64,000 bases of DNA from Brevundimonas sp. (GCF_027484365.1 NZ_JAIXTC010000027.1:1-64000); one strand, 5' to 3'; numbered from the stretch's first letter, positions 34,450 through 43,733 are shown. Translations and numbers: made by a program. Notes: generated by a model not told the origin, from the letters alone.

Positions 34450-35321
34450 GCGCACCCTGGTCGCTGGTTATCCATGGCGGTGCGGGAGTTCAGGCCGGCC
34501 GCTCCTATCTCCGGGCGGAAGCCTGTATGTCCGGGATTGTCGAGCGGGGGGCCGGTGATCTCGCCGCTGGTGCTCCGGCGCTCGACGTGGTCCAGGCGAT
34601 GGTCGAGGCGCTGGAGGCCTCCGGCCTGTTCGTCGCCGGCCGGGGGTCCGCTCCCAATGCGCTCGGCGATGTCGAACTGGATGCCTCGATCATGGATGGG
34701 TCGGACGGACGCGCCGGCGCGGTATCGGCGATCCGTGGTTTTGCCAGCCCGGTCGTTGTGGCGCGACGGATTATGGATGCGTCTCCCCATGTGATGCTGA
34801 CCGGAGCCGGGGCCGAGCGGTTCGCAAGGGAACAGGGCTGCGAACCGGTCAGCGATCTCGCGACATGGCTGACGCGACCGGACGGTTTCGATCCTGCGGA
34901 CCTTGACGAGGGTCACGGCACTGTCGGTGCGGTCGCGCTGGATCAGAAGGGCCGATTGGCCGCCGCGACCTCGACCGGCGGAATCTATGGCAAGCGGCCC
35001 GGCCGGGTGGGCGATACACCCCTGATCGGCGCGGGCACATGGGCCGATGATCGCGTGGCGGTATCCTGCACCGGCCTGGGCGAAGCGTTCATTCGTGCCG
35101 CCGCTGCCCACGACCTGTCTGCCCGCATGCGTTACGGCGGTGCGCAACTGGCCGACGCGGGCGCTCAGGTGTTGGAGTCTGTCGCGCGGCTGGGGGGCGA
35201 CGGCGGCCTGATCGCCGTCGATCGCGAGGGCGCCATCGCCAAGCCCTTCGATACGGATGGAATGAAATGCGCCTGGCGGACGAGCACGGGTATGCAGGGC
35301 GTGCAATCCTGGCGGGGTTGA
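34446..35321 (+). CDS. Isoaspartyl peptidase / L-asparaginase (Ntn hydrolase, plant type), GTG start
   Basis: The protein (291 residues) begins SLVIHGGAGVQAG and carries the autoprocessing site GHGTVGAVALD; Thr159 becomes the N-terminal nucleophile after self-cleavage. TSTGGIYGKRPGRVGDTPLIGAG completes the active site, and the GRGSAPNALGDVELDASIMDG loop is typical of the family. It hydrolyses beta-aspartyl dipeptides, including beta-Asp-Arg released from cyanophycin. It has no signal peptide, so it is cytoplasmic, and it overlaps the cyanophycinase-like gene by 4 bp (GTGA). The order exported peptidase, transporter and cytosolic dipeptidase makes a coherent pathway. Confidence 0.9.
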   Translation: MSAPWSLVIHGGAGVQAGRSYLRAEACMSGIVERGAGDLAAGAPALDVVQAMVEALEASGLFVAGRGSAPNALGDVELDASIMDGSDGRAGAVSAIRGFASPVVVARRIMDASPHVMLTGAGAERFAREQGCEPVSDLATWLTRPDGFDPADLDEGHGTVGAVALDQKGRLAAATSTGGIYGKRPGRVGDTPLIGAGTWADDRVAVSCTGLGEAFIRAAAAHDLSARMRYGGAQLADAGAQVLESVARLGGDGGLIAVDREGAIAKPFDTDGMKCAWRTSTGMQGVQSWRG

Positions 35322-35576
35322 AGGAATCGGTGGGCAATCGAGCGGGTCGAGCCGTTTCGCGGAATTTCGCTTGGGCGCAAAGCGGTCAGGTGAGGGAAGG
35401 TCCGTTACTGAACTCATGGCGGTTGTTCATGAAGTCCGAACCAAGGCGCGGATATCCATAGGCGGCGGCACGTCGCTCATGATCATTTACTGACCTTAAG
35501 GGCCGTCGCCGCCAGGAGCGGTATCTCGGCGCACATATGGCGGCTCGGGGCAGGGGCGAGTTCCGCCGAAAAAGGG
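35322..35576. other. Convergent intergenic region with repeat copy 2
   Basis: This 255-bp gap lies between the convergent isoaspartyl peptidase and LysR genes. It holds the intergenic repeat at 35362-35403; no terminator with a T-run and no protein-like frame were seen. Confidence 0.4.
35362..35403. repeat. Intergenic repeat, copy 2 (GCTTGGGCGC family)
   Basis: The 42-bp copy begins GAATTTCGCTTGGGCGCAAA, continues GCGG, and ends AAGGTCC. CGCTT/AAGCG can form a hairpin around GGGCGCA. It shares an 11-bp identical core and its end with copies at 26737 and 46321. Confidence 0.5.
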
Positions 35577-36476
35577 TCATAACTCAGAGGCTGACGCTCT
35601 CAGCGCCTCAATGAACTGTTGCGTCAGCGGGCCCGGACGGCCGCCTCGGCGCAGCTTGTATCCGATGCGGCGTCCGCCGGCCCCCTGCAAGGTGATCACG
35701 CGGAAAGGTTGAGGTGGTTGGGTCAACTGGGCGCGAGACACCAGGGTGATGCGCGACGTGTGAGTGACGAGACTTTCGAGCAAGGGCAGGGCGTTCACGA
35801 GAATGCAGTCCCTCGGCCAGGCGACTCCCGCCGTCATGAACAGAGCTTCGACGTGGCGCCGATAGGTGCTCCCTTCCCGCGGCAAGGCCCAGGGCGCGTC
35901 CGCCAGTTGACCGAGCGACAGGGATTTCGCGTCGTAAAACGGGCTGGCCGGGCCGGCGGCCAACCAGAAAGGGTCGTCGAACAGAACGGCCTCGACGACA
36001 TCATCCGTCCCGCCGAGCATCTCGTCGACGGGGCCGACGATGATGTCGATCTTCCCGGACCTCAGCATCGGCACCAGCCGGCCGTCCAGACCATCGACAA
36101 TCTCGAGATCCAGCGGCGTCCGGCCGTTGTCCAGAAGTCGGAGCGCATTGGGCAGAAGGCTTGCCAGCACGCTGGGCGTGGCGCCGATTCTCAGGGGGCC
36201 CGATATGCCCATGGCGTGACTGCGGACCTCGGCCTCTGCGTCTGAAAGCAGCGATTGCACGCCCTCGGCGCGACGGACTAGGATCTCGCCGAAGGCCGTC
36301 AGGGTTGATCCGCGACGACTTCTTTCCAGCACCTGCACGCCCAGCCTTTGCTCAAGCAGGGCGATGCTGTTCGACAGGGCGGGCTGGGACATGCCCTTTT
36401 CCGCCGCTGCGCGGGTGAAGGAGCCATGGCGGGCGATCGCGAGCAGGTTGGCGATCTGGGACGCTTCGACAGCCAT
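35577..36476 (-). CDS. LysR-family transcriptional regulator
   Basis: The 299-residue protein has a standard winged HTH in its first 65 residues (IANLLAIARHGSFTRAAAEK, MSQPALSNSIALLEQRLGV, VLERSRRGSTLTAFGEILVR) and a LysR substrate-binding domain from about residue 93 (GPLRIGATPSVLASLLPNAL). It is divergent from the FAD monooxygenase operon, and the gap of 97 bp contains a TCAA-N4-TTGA-type box that is repeated before the TBDR at 43841, so it probably activates both in response to an aromatic acid or ring-cleavage product. Confidence 0.93.
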   Translation of the reverse strand: MAVEASQIANLLAIARHGSFTRAAAEKGMSQPALSNSIALLEQRLGVQVLERSRRGSTLTAFGEILVRRAEGVQSLLSDAEAEVRSHAMGISGPLRIGATPSVLASLLPNALRLLDNGRTPLDLEIVDGLDGRLVPMLRSGKIDIIVGPVDEMLGGTDDVVEAVLFDDPFWLAAGPASPFYDAKSLSLGQLADAPWALPREGSTYRRHVEALFMTAGVAWPRDCILVNALPLLESLVTHTSRITLVSRAQLTQPPQPFRVITLQGAGGRRIGYKLRRGGRPGPLTQQFIEALRASASEL

Positions 36477-36502
36477 AAGGAAAACGACCCACTACCCCAA
36501 TT

Positions 36503-36514
36503 TCGATCATTTGA
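36503..36514. promoter_or_regulatory. LysR-box candidate before the monooxygenase operon
   Basis: The core is TCGA-TCAT-TTGA within TTTCGATCATTTGACGG (36501-36517), which matches the site at 43732 in 15 of 17 bases. It lies 71 bp before the monooxygenase start. The TTGACG (36511-36516) could also be a -35 box, with TCAACA 17 bp later. Confidence 0.55.
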
Positions 36515-36573
36515 CGGAGGGTGTCGGCGACTGTCAACACGATGCCAACGAGAAAACCGAGGGACGGAACCGC

Positions 36574-38127
36574 GTGCTGGACTACGATGTCGTCATCATC
36601 GGCTGCGGACCGGTCGGTGGGTTGGCGGCCAATCTTCTCGGCAGGGCCGGGGTGAGGACGCTGGTCGTCGAGCGCGTCGCTGAACCCCATCCCTTGCCGC
36701 GCGCCGTGCACATCGACCATGAGGTCATGCGCCTCTTCCAGAGCGCCGACCTGGTCGACCGCGTTTCGTCGCTCGTGCGTGACACCCAGGGGCATATGCA
36801 TATCGGCGCCGACGGCGGCGTCATCCGCTACATGGGCACCGCAGGGCGACCCCGGCCTTTCGGCTGGTCCGGCGACTACTTCTTCTACCAGCCAGAGCTC
36901 GAGGCTGTGCTTCGCGAGGGGCTGGACCGGTTCGCGGAGGTCGATCTGCGCCTCGGCGTCGCATGCCTCGGGATCGACCAGGACGATCGGGGCGTCCGCT
37001 TGCGATTGGCCGCGCCGGAGGGCGAGACCATCGTTTCAGCCCGCTGGGTGATCGCCTGCGACGGGGCCAGTAGCCCGACGCGCAAGGCTCTGGGCGTGGT
37101 CCTGGATGATCTGGGTTTCGAGGAGCCCTGGCTGGTGGTGGACGCCGAAGTCGACGGGCCCCTGGTGTTCCCGGGCTTCCACCATGTGCCCGAGGGCGCG
37201 GATCTGCAGCAACTGTCCATCATGCTGTGCGATCCACGACGGCCGGCGACTATCGTTCCCGGCAGGGGCAACCACCGCCGCTGGGAGTTCATGCTGCTCC
37301 CCGGAGAAGACGAGACGACGCTGGACGCTGACGCCATCGAGGCCTTGGTGGCGCCCTGGGTCGGATCGGCGACGAGCCGGATCGTGCGTGCGACCACCTA
37401 TCGCTTTCATGGGCTGATCGCCGAGACCTGGAAGGTCGGCCGGGTGTTTCTGGCCGGCGATGCGGCGCACCAGACGCCGCCGTTTTTCGGCCAGGGCATG
37501 TGCCATGGCATGCGGGATGTCGCCAATCTGGCGTGGAAGCTGGAGAAGGTTCTGTCCGGCAGCGCTCCCGACGGTCTGCTGGATGGTTATCAGCAGGAGC
37601 GCGAACCCCAGGTCCGCTCGGTCATCGCCAGTGCGGTCGAGGCCGGGCGCTATATCTGCATGCTCGATCCGATCCGTGCTGCCGCACGCGACGCCGAGAT
37701 GCGTGCAAGGCAGGGCGACCCCGTGCGGACCGCCGCCGACCTGATCACGCCGATCCGGGGCCTGACGCTCGACAGCCCGGGCGCCGGCAAGCGCTTCATT
37801 CAGCCCACCGTCCGTTCGGCGGAACAGGAGGGGCTGCTGGATGACGCCACCGGCGGCGGGCTGGTGATCCTGTCGCGGGGCGAGCAGGCAGGTGTGGAGC
37901 CGACGCTCCTGCAGCGCCTCCGCATCCGGCATTTTCGCATCGGGAAAGACCTGGAAGACGCGGCCGGCGATCTTGGTCGCTGGCTGGATGAGCACGAGGC
38001 CGACGCGGTCCTGTTGCGCCCCGACTTCTATGTTTTCGGGACGGCGAGCGGAGCGGGCGCGGTGTCGGGTCTCGCCCGCGACTTCACACATGCTGTCGCC
38101 GCCGAGGAGACCCTATGTCCGGCCTGA
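36574..38127 (+). CDS. FAD-dependent aromatic monooxygenase (MhpA/PheA-type), GTG start
   Basis: The 517-residue flavoprotein has the dinucleotide motif YDVVIIGCGPVGGLAANLLG at the N-terminus, the central ARWVIACDGASSPTRKAL (DG motif) and the second FAD motif VGRVFLAGDAAHQTPPFFGQ, with DVANLAWKLEKVL after it. These define class A flavin monooxygenases that hydroxylate phenols ortho to the existing OH; MhpA (3-(3-hydroxyphenyl)propionate hydroxylase) is the closest pattern. The product would be a catechol for the extradiol dioxygenase downstream. GTG 36574 follows GAGGGACGG and starts right at the Rossmann strand. It overlaps the next gene by 13 bp. Confidence 0.9.
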   Translation: MLDYDVVIIGCGPVGGLAANLLGRAGVRTLVVERVAEPHPLPRAVHIDHEVMRLFQSADLVDRVSSLVRDTQGHMHIGADGGVIRYMGTAGRPRPFGWSGDYFFYQPELEAVLREGLDRFAEVDLRLGVACLGIDQDDRGVRLRLAAPEGETIVSARWVIACDGASSPTRKALGVVLDDLGFEEPWLVVDAEVDGPLVFPGFHHVPEGADLQQLSIMLCDPRRPATIVPGRGNHRRWEFMLLPGEDETTLDADAIEALVAPWVGSATSRIVRATTYRFHGLIAETWKVGRVFLAGDAAHQTPPFFGQGMCHGMRDVANLAWKLEKVLSGSAPDGLLDGYQQEREPQVRSVIASAVEAGRYICMLDPIRAAARDAEMRARQGDPVRTAADLITPIRGLTLDSPGAGKRFIQPTVRSAEQEGLLDDATGGGLVILSRGEQAGVEPTLLQRLRIRHFRIGKDLEDAAGDLGRWLDEHEADAVLLRPDFYVFGTASGAGAVSGLARDFTHAVAAEETLCPA

Positions 38128-38567
38128 CGCTCGATCTCGCCCTGACCATTACGCAAGCCGCCTTCGTGAAGGCGCGGGAGGACGGAGCGAGGCCGCTCAG
38201 CGTGGTCGTCCTTGACGGCGGCGGACATGTCCTGACGATCCATCGTCAGGAGACGGCCAGCCTGTTCCGCTCGACCATCGCGACGGCGAAGGCCGCCGGA
38301 GCCCTGGGCATGGGAATGGGCAGCCGCGCTATCGCCGCGCGCGCCCGGCAGTCGCCGGCCTTCTTCGCCTCCCTCTCGGCCGTGACGGAGGGCCAGATCG
38401 CACTCGCGCCTGGCGGGGTGCTGATCCGCGACGCGGCCGGCGCGATCCTTGGGGCGGTCGGGATCAGCGGCGACACCTCCGATCTCGACGAACGCTGCGC
38501 GGTGGCGGGCATCGCGGCCGCAGGCCTGGTCGCCGATCCGGGCGCCGATCCGGAGGCCCGTCCATGA
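38115..38567 (+). CDS. GlcG/HbpS-family protein
   Basis: The 150-residue protein has the GlcG/HbpS (heme-degrading-like, DUF336) pattern: LDLALTITQAAFVKAREDGARPLSVVVLDGGGHVL, SLFRSTIATAKAAGALGMG, and GGVLIRDAAGAILGAVGISGDTSDLDE. Such proteins are common next to aromatic and glycolate genes but rarely have an assigned reaction; a cofactor-binding or accessory role is likely. It overlaps the monooxygenase by 13 bp and the dioxygenase by 4 bp, so it is tightly coupled to both. Confidence 0.85.
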   Translation: MSGLTLDLALTITQAAFVKAREDGARPLSVVVLDGGGHVLTIHRQETASLFRSTIATAKAAGALGMGMGSRAIAARARQSPAFFASLSAVTEGQIALAPGGVLIRDAAGAILGAVGISGDTSDLDERCAVAGIAAAGLVADPGADPEARP

Positions 38568-39457
38568 CCAGACTCCGCAGCATCGAGCTTGCGCTGCCAG
38601 GCGCCGGGGCGGCTGCCGACTTTCTGACCGAGCACTGGGGCATGGCTCCGGCGACGCGTGAGGCCGACACCTGGCACCTCCGCGGCGCAGGAGACGACGC
38701 CTATCTGCTGGCCCTGACCGAGGCGGATGCCCCGACGGTTCAGTCGGTCACCTTCATCGCGTCCGAGGCCGAGATCGATCGGATCGAAGCTTCGGCCATG
38801 GCGAAAGGGGCACCGGTCGAGCGGGTCGACGCGACGGCTGAAGCCGGATCCGGCCGCGGCATCCTGGTGACCGCCCCCGATGGCGAGCGGTTCCGCTTCC
38901 TGTCCGGCGTCCAGAGCCATGAACGGCTGGAGGGATGTCCCGACATGCCGAACCGCCTCACCCATGTCGTTTTCAATGCCCGGGACGCCGAGGCGTCCGG
39001 CGATTTTGTCGAGCGGGTCTTGGGCTTCCGCGTCTCGGACAGGACGAAGGGCATGGTGTTCGTGCGGTGTGATGACTCGCACCATTCGATCGCCTTCGCC
39101 CGCGCCGGCGTCGCCACGCTCAATCACATCGCGTTCGAGATGGTCGATATCGACGCGGTCATGCGGGGCATCGGGCGGATGCGGGACTATGGCTTGACGG
39201 CCGCGTGGGGCCCCGGCCGCCATGGTCCCGGCGACAATGTCTTCGCCTACTACATCGCCCCCTTCGGTCCCGTGATCGAGTATTCGACTGCGGTCGAGAA
39301 GGTCGGAGACGACTATCGGACCGGCACGCCGGAGGACTGGACCTGGCCGCAGAACCGCATCGATCAATGGGGGGTCACCGACAAGGATGTCGCCGCCCTG
39401 GCCGTCGCCGAACGCAAATTCCGTTTCCCCGGCGCGCCTGCGCTGCCGGCCGCCTGA
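38564..39457 (+). CDS. Type I extradiol ring-cleavage dioxygenase (VOC superfamily)
   Basis: The protein (297 residues) consists of two vicinal-oxygen-chelate modules. The second keeps the expected Fe(II) ligands, His134 (RLTHVVFNA), His188 (LNHIAFEM) and Glu239 (PVIEYST), with a possible catalytic His at 173/174 (DDSHHSIAF) and Tyr at 229/230, spaced as in catechol 2,3-dioxygenase/BphC enzymes. It should open a catechol ring next to the hydroxyls, giving a semialdehyde or ketone for the hydrolase encoded next. It overlaps the GlcG-like gene by 4 bp. The catechol substrate is unknown. Confidence 0.88.
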   Translation: MTRLRSIELALPGAGAAADFLTEHWGMAPATREADTWHLRGAGDDAYLLALTEADAPTVQSVTFIASEAEIDRIEASAMAKGAPVERVDATAEAGSGRGILVTAPDGERFRFLSGVQSHERLEGCPDMPNRLTHVVFNARDAEASGDFVERVLGFRVSDRTKGMVFVRCDDSHHSIAFARAGVATLNHIAFEMVDIDAVMRGIGRMRDYGLTAAWGPGRHGPGDNVFAYYIAPFGPVIEYSTAVEKVGDDYRTGTPEDWTWPQNRIDQWGVTDKDVAALAVAERKFRFPGAPALPAA

Positions 39458-39470
39458 AAGGAGCCGACCC

Positions 39471-40307
39471 GTGAAGATCGTCAGTTTTGAACACCAGGGA
39501 CGCGCCGGCTACGGCGTGCTTGAAGGCGACCGCATCGCGGTGGCGCCGGCCTCCGGACCCGTCGACCTGAAGGCGGCCCTGGCCTCGGGCGGCGTCGCCG
39601 CCGTCATGTCGAGCGGCGGGTCGATCCCACTGTCGGATGTCACCTTGCTGCCGGTCCTGCCCAATCCCGGCAAGATCCTGTGCGTCGGTCACAACTACGA
39701 AGATCACCGCAAGGAGACCGGCCGGGCGAAGGTCGATCATCCTTCGATCTTCACGCGCTGGGCCGACACCCTCATCGCCGGCGGCCGGCCGATCGTGCGA
39801 CCGCGGGAATCGACCGATCTCGACTACGAGGGCGAATTGGCCGTGGTCATCGGAAAGGGCGGGCGACGCATCCCGCGGGAAGCGGCCCTGGATCATGTCG
39901 CGGGCTATGCCGTCGCCAACGACGCCTCGGTGCGCGATTGGCAGTGGCACACCCACCAGTTCACGCCCGGAAAGAACTTTCCGGACACCTGTGCGCTCGG
40001 CCCCTGGCTGATGACGCCGGACGAGCTCGGTCCGCTGGACCGACAGCGGATCACTACCCGCGTCAACGGCGAGGTGGTGCAGGATGCCGGTTTCGACCAG
40101 ATGATCTTTTCGATCGCTGACATCATCGCCTACTGCTCGGGCTTCACGACCCTGAGCCCGGGCGACGTCATCCTGACAGGGACGCCGGGCGGGGTCGGGG
40201 CCAAGCGGACGCCGCCGCTCTGGCTCAAGCCCGGGGATGTGGTCGAAGTGACCGTTACCGGCCTCGGCGTCCTGAGCAATCCGGTTGCGGAAGACGCCTC
40301 CGCCTGA
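39471..40307 (+). CDS. Fumarylacetoacetate hydrolase (FAH)-family protein, GTG start
   Basis: The 278-residue protein has the FAH core KILCVGHNYEDHRKETGR, the acidic metal ligands in STDLDYEGELAVVIGKGGR, GYAVANDASVRDWQ, KNFPDTCALGPWL and the final GDVILTGTPGGVG. FAH-fold enzymes hydrolyse, decarboxylate or hydrate meta-cleavage products. Following an extradiol dioxygenase, it probably cleaves or hydrates the ring-opened dienoic acid. GTG 39471 has AAAGGAG upstream and matches the usual N-terminus. It lies 13 bp after the dioxygenase gene. Confidence 0.88.
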   Translation: MKIVSFEHQGRAGYGVLEGDRIAVAPASGPVDLKAALASGGVAAVMSSGGSIPLSDVTLLPVLPNPGKILCVGHNYEDHRKETGRAKVDHPSIFTRWADTLIAGGRPIVRPRESTDLDYEGELAVVIGKGGRRIPREAALDHVAGYAVANDASVRDWQWHTHQFTPGKNFPDTCALGPWLMTPDELGPLDRQRITTRVNGEVVQDAGFDQMIFSIADIIAYCSGFTTLSPGDVILTGTPGGVGAKRTPPLWLKPGDVVEVTVTGLGVLSNPVAEDASA

Positions 40308-40360
40308 TCATTCATCCGCGATCCGGCGCAAGATCGGACGCTTCCAGAGGGAACGAACCC

Positions 40361-41707
40361 ATGAGCGAACCGGTGATCGACGTCGCCGCCGAAATGCGGG
40401 ATGCACCGCTGTCCGGATTCCACATCCGGTTCGCCGTGCTGATCGGAGCCATACTGTTCCTCGACGGCTATGACCTGTTCAACGCCGCCTATGTCGCGCC
40501 CTATGTGCGCCAGGAATGGGGGCTGCGGGCTCCGCAGATCGGCATGATGCTGTCGATCGGGCTGGTCGGGCTGGCGACCGGAGCTCTGCTGCAGGGGCCG
40601 CTGGCGGACCGGTTCGGGCGCCGCGCGATCACCCTGGGGGCGGTCTGGCTTCTAGGTCTGGCCAGCCTGGCCCTCGCGATCTTCGCTCATTCGTTTGAAG
40701 TGTTCTGCGCCATCCGCCTGGCGCTCGGCGTCGCGCTGGGCATGCTGTCGCCTCTCGCCTTCGTCTATATCAACGAGTGGGCGCCGAGCCGGTGCGCCAA
40801 TCGGTTCGCGACCCTGGCGTTCGTCCTGCCCTTCTCGCTCGGCGGCATCGCCGCGGGCCTGGCAGGCCTGCTGATCGCCCCGGAATGGGGGTGGCGCGCC
40901 CTCTATCTGATCGGCGGTCTCGGTCTACCGGTCGCGTTTCTCGCTCATGCCATGCTGCCGGAATCGGTCCGTTTCCTGGCGTCCCGCGAACGGTGGAGCA
41001 AGGTGGCGCAGATCCTGTCCCGCGCCCGCCCCGACCGCGCCGCCGCCTATGTCGGCGCCGCCTTCCAGTCCGGTGAGACGTCGAGCGGGAAGGGCGCTTT
41101 CGCCAGCCTGCTGGCGCCGCGTTACCTGCGCACGACCGTTTCGATCTGGGTGGCGGGTGCGCTGAGCCTGCTCTGCATCCACGGCCTGACGGGCTGGCTG
41201 CCTTCGATCGTCCTCGCGGAAGGGGCAGGGGTACGCACGGCCTTCGGCTATGGCTCGCTTCTGATGACGATGCAGATCTTCGGCGGTCTTGCGGGCGGCT
41301 GGTTGGCCGATCGGTTCGAGCGGGTCCCGGTGATTTGCTGGGGGTTCGTCGGCGGCGCCCTGTCGCTGATCAGCCTGGCGGCGACGCTGAACACGCCCTT
41401 CGCCATGATCGCTGTCGCCGCCACCGGCTTCTTCATCTTCGGCGCCCAGGCTGTGATGAACAATCATATCGCCATGAGCTACGAGACCGGCCTTCGCAGC
41501 ACCGCAGTCGGCGTGGCCGTGGCGGTGAACCGGATCGGCGGCGTGGCCGGACCGATGCTGATCGGCTTCACCCAGGGCCTGCCCGCTGCGCTCTGGGCGA
41601 CGCTGGGCATGCTGGCGGTCGCCCAATTGCTGGCGGCTTTGACGCTGGGAGCTCGCAGGCCGTCGCCGCCCTCGTTGCGACCCGCGACCGAACCGTCCGT
41701 GGTGTGA
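40361..41707 (+). CDS. MFS transporter, aromatic acid:H+ symporter (AAHS) type
   Basis: The 448-residue protein has about 12 hydrophobic segments. IGAILFLDGYDLFNAAYVAPYV in helix 1 (the DGYD-type motif), GPLADRFGRRAITLGAVW between helices 2 and 3, and GFFIFGAQAVMNN later are characteristic of PcaK/BenK-like AAHS symporters. It probably imports an aromatic acid for the monooxygenase/dioxygenase pathway in the same operon. Putative C-terminal residues after the last helix are Pro-rich and not conserved. Confidence 0.9.
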   Translation: MSEPVIDVAAEMRDAPLSGFHIRFAVLIGAILFLDGYDLFNAAYVAPYVRQEWGLRAPQIGMMLSIGLVGLATGALLQGPLADRFGRRAITLGAVWLLGLASLALAIFAHSFEVFCAIRLALGVALGMLSPLAFVYINEWAPSRCANRFATLAFVLPFSLGGIAAGLAGLLIAPEWGWRALYLIGGLGLPVAFLAHAMLPESVRFLASRERWSKVAQILSRARPDRAAAYVGAAFQSGETSSGKGAFASLLAPRYLRTTVSIWVAGALSLLCIHGLTGWLPSIVLAEGAGVRTAFGYGSLLMTMQIFGGLAGGWLADRFERVPVICWGFVGGALSLISLAATLNTPFAMIAVAATGFFIFGAQAVMNNHIAMSYETGLRSTAVGVAVAVNRIGGVAGPMLIGFTQGLPAALWATLGMLAVAQLLAALTLGARRPSPPSLRPATEPSVV

Positions 41708-41717
41708 GCGTGAGCAA

Positions 41718-43685
41718 ATGAGACGTCTGACCGTCCTGGCCCTCCTCGGCGCGGCCATGTCAGGCTGTGCTTCCGTTTCGCCCGACAGCTTCGGCAGGAG
41801 CGTCAACCAGCCTTATCTGGGTGTTCGAAGCGCCTCCGTGCTGACGATCGACGGTCTGCGGTTCAAGGATCTTGATCGCGACGGCCGGCTCACCCCCTAC
41901 GAGGACTGGCGGCTCCCCGCCGCGGCCCGGGCGGAGGATCTCACGGCCCGCATGACCCTGCACGAAAAAGCCGGTCTGATGGTGCATGCCTCGCCCCCGA
42001 CTGTCGGGGGCGTTCTCAGGGCGGAATGGGACCTCGCCGGCATCGAACCGATGATCCGCGATCAGGACATCCGGTTCATCATCCATCGGGTGAGCAGCAA
42101 CGACGCGGGCGCGCTCGCGGAAACCAGCAATACGGTCCAGGCCATGGCCGAGACCAGCCGGCTGGGCATCCCTCTTACACTGAGCTCGGATCCCCGAAAC
42201 CATTTCCAGACCACCTTCGGCCTGAGCGTGGCCGCCGGCGCCTTCTCGCAATGGCCCGAGACCACGGGCTTCGCCGCAATCGGGGACGTCGAGCTGGTCC
42301 GCCGCTTCGGTCAGGTCGCATCGGAAGAGTACCGCGCCATCGGGGTCCGGATGGCCCTGTCGCCGATGGCCGATCTGGCCAGCGAGCCGCGCTGGCCACG
42401 GATCAGCGGCACCTTCGGCGACGATCCGCGCAGGGTGTCGGACATGGTCGGCGCCTATATCGAAGGCTTCCAGGGCGGGACATCCGGCCTGGGGCCGCAG
42501 AGCGTCGCCGCCGTGGTCAAACACTGGGTCGGCTACGGAGCCCAGCCGGAGGGTTACGACGCTCACAATCCCTATGGCCGGGACATCGTGTTTCCCGGGG
42601 GTCGGTTCCAGGACCACCTGAGCGCCTTCGACGGCGCGTTCAGGGCGCGGGTCGCCGCGGTCATGCCCACCTATGCCCGCCCGCCGGAGGGCCTGGAAAT
42701 CAACGGCCGCCCGGCCGAGCGGGTCGCGGCTGCCTTCAGCCGGCAGATGATTACCGAACTGCTGCGTGAGGATCGAGACTTCGACGGCGTCGTCCTGACC
42801 GACTGGAAGGTCACGGACGACTGTCTCGCAGACTGCGAGGCGGGGACGCTCGACTATCGCCGTGTCGGCATGCCGTGGGGTGTCGAAGACCTGACCAAGT
42901 CGGAGCGGTTCGCCAAGGCGATCGAGGCGGGCGTCGACCAGTTCGGCGGGGTGGCGGACACCACCGTCATTATCGATGTCGTCGCCTCCGGACGGATCCC
43001 GGAAGCGCGGATTGACCAGTCGGTTATGCGGCTACTGATCCAGACCTTCGAATTGGGACTGTTCGAAAACCCCTATGTCGATCCGGACGCGGCGCGACGC
43101 ATCGTCGGCTCGCCCGAACATCGCCAGGAGTCGCTCGAAGCGCAGCGGCGTTCGCTCGTGCTCCTGGAGAACCGCGACAGCGTTCTGCCGCTTCGACCGG
43201 AAGCGAAAAAGGTCTGGCTGTGGAAGGTGTCGCCGGACGAGGCCCGGGCGCGCGGATTCACCGTCGTTGATGATCCGGCGGAGGCCGACCTGTCACTTGT
43301 CCGGATCGCGACGCCGTTCACCAGCCATCCGGCCTACTTCTTCGGCCAACGTCACCACGAAGGCGCGCTGGATTTTCCGGTCGACAACGCCGACCTGCTC
43401 GCCGTTCAGAGGGCCAGCGCCGTCACCCCGACCGTCGTCAGCATCTATCTCGATCGTCCTGCCGTCCTGACGCAGATCAGGCCCCTGGCGACCGCGCTGA
43501 TCGGAGAGTTTGGCGCGTCGGACGCAGCATTCTTCGACTTCGTCACCGGTCGGGTGACCCCCGGAGCGCGGCTGCCGTTCGAGCTCCCCTCGTCAATGGC
43601 CGAGGTGGCGGCGCAGGCTCCTGACGTCGGGTCGGACACGCGCCGGCCTCTGTATCCCCGAGGGGCCGGGCTTCAGGCCTGGTAA
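41718..43685 (+). CDS. Glycoside hydrolase family 3 lipoprotein (beta-glucosidase type)
   Basis: A 655-residue protein with a lipoprotein signal (LLGAAMSGCASVS), then the GH3 barrel: LTARMTLHEKAGLMV, GIPLTLSSDPRNHFQTTFG, FAAIGDVELVRRFGQVASEE, VAAVVKHWVGYGAQPEGYDA, and the nucleophile motif FDGVVLTDWKV with Asp362. A second alpha/beta domain with RSLVLLENRDSVLPL follows. GH3 enzymes remove terminal beta-linked sugars. Inside an aromatic meta-cleavage operon it likely releases a phenolic aglycone in the periplasm. The start is 10 bp after the MFS gene. The C-terminal fibronectin-like domain of larger GH3 enzymes is absent. Confidence 0.9.
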   Translation: MRRLTVLALLGAAMSGCASVSPDSFGRSVNQPYLGVRSASVLTIDGLRFKDLDRDGRLTPYEDWRLPAAARAEDLTARMTLHEKAGLMVHASPPTVGGVLRAEWDLAGIEPMIRDQDIRFIIHRVSSNDAGALAETSNTVQAMAETSRLGIPLTLSSDPRNHFQTTFGLSVAAGAFSQWPETTGFAAIGDVELVRRFGQVASEEYRAIGVRMALSPMADLASEPRWPRISGTFGDDPRRVSDMVGAYIEGFQGGTSGLGPQSVAAVVKHWVGYGAQPEGYDAHNPYGRDIVFPGGRFQDHLSAFDGAFRARVAAVMPTYARPPEGLEINGRPAERVAAAFSRQMITELLREDRDFDGVVLTDWKVTDDCLADCEAGTLDYRRVGMPWGVEDLTKSERFAKAIEAGVDQFGGVADTTVIIDVVASGRIPEARIDQSVMRLLIQTFELGLFENPYVDPDAARRIVGSPEHRQESLEAQRRSLVLLENRDSVLPLRPEAKKVWLWKVSPDEARARGFTVVDDPAEADLSLVRIATPFTSHPAYFFGQRHHEGALDFPVDNADLLAVQRASAVTPTVVSIYLDRPAVLTQIRPLATALIGEFGASDAAFFDFVTGRVTPGARLPFELPSSMAEVAAQAPDVGSDTRRPLYPRGAGLQAW

Positions 43686-43733
43686 AGGGCGCAGCACCTG
43701 CAGTCATAAGTGAAATGGTGCACGTAGCCATTT

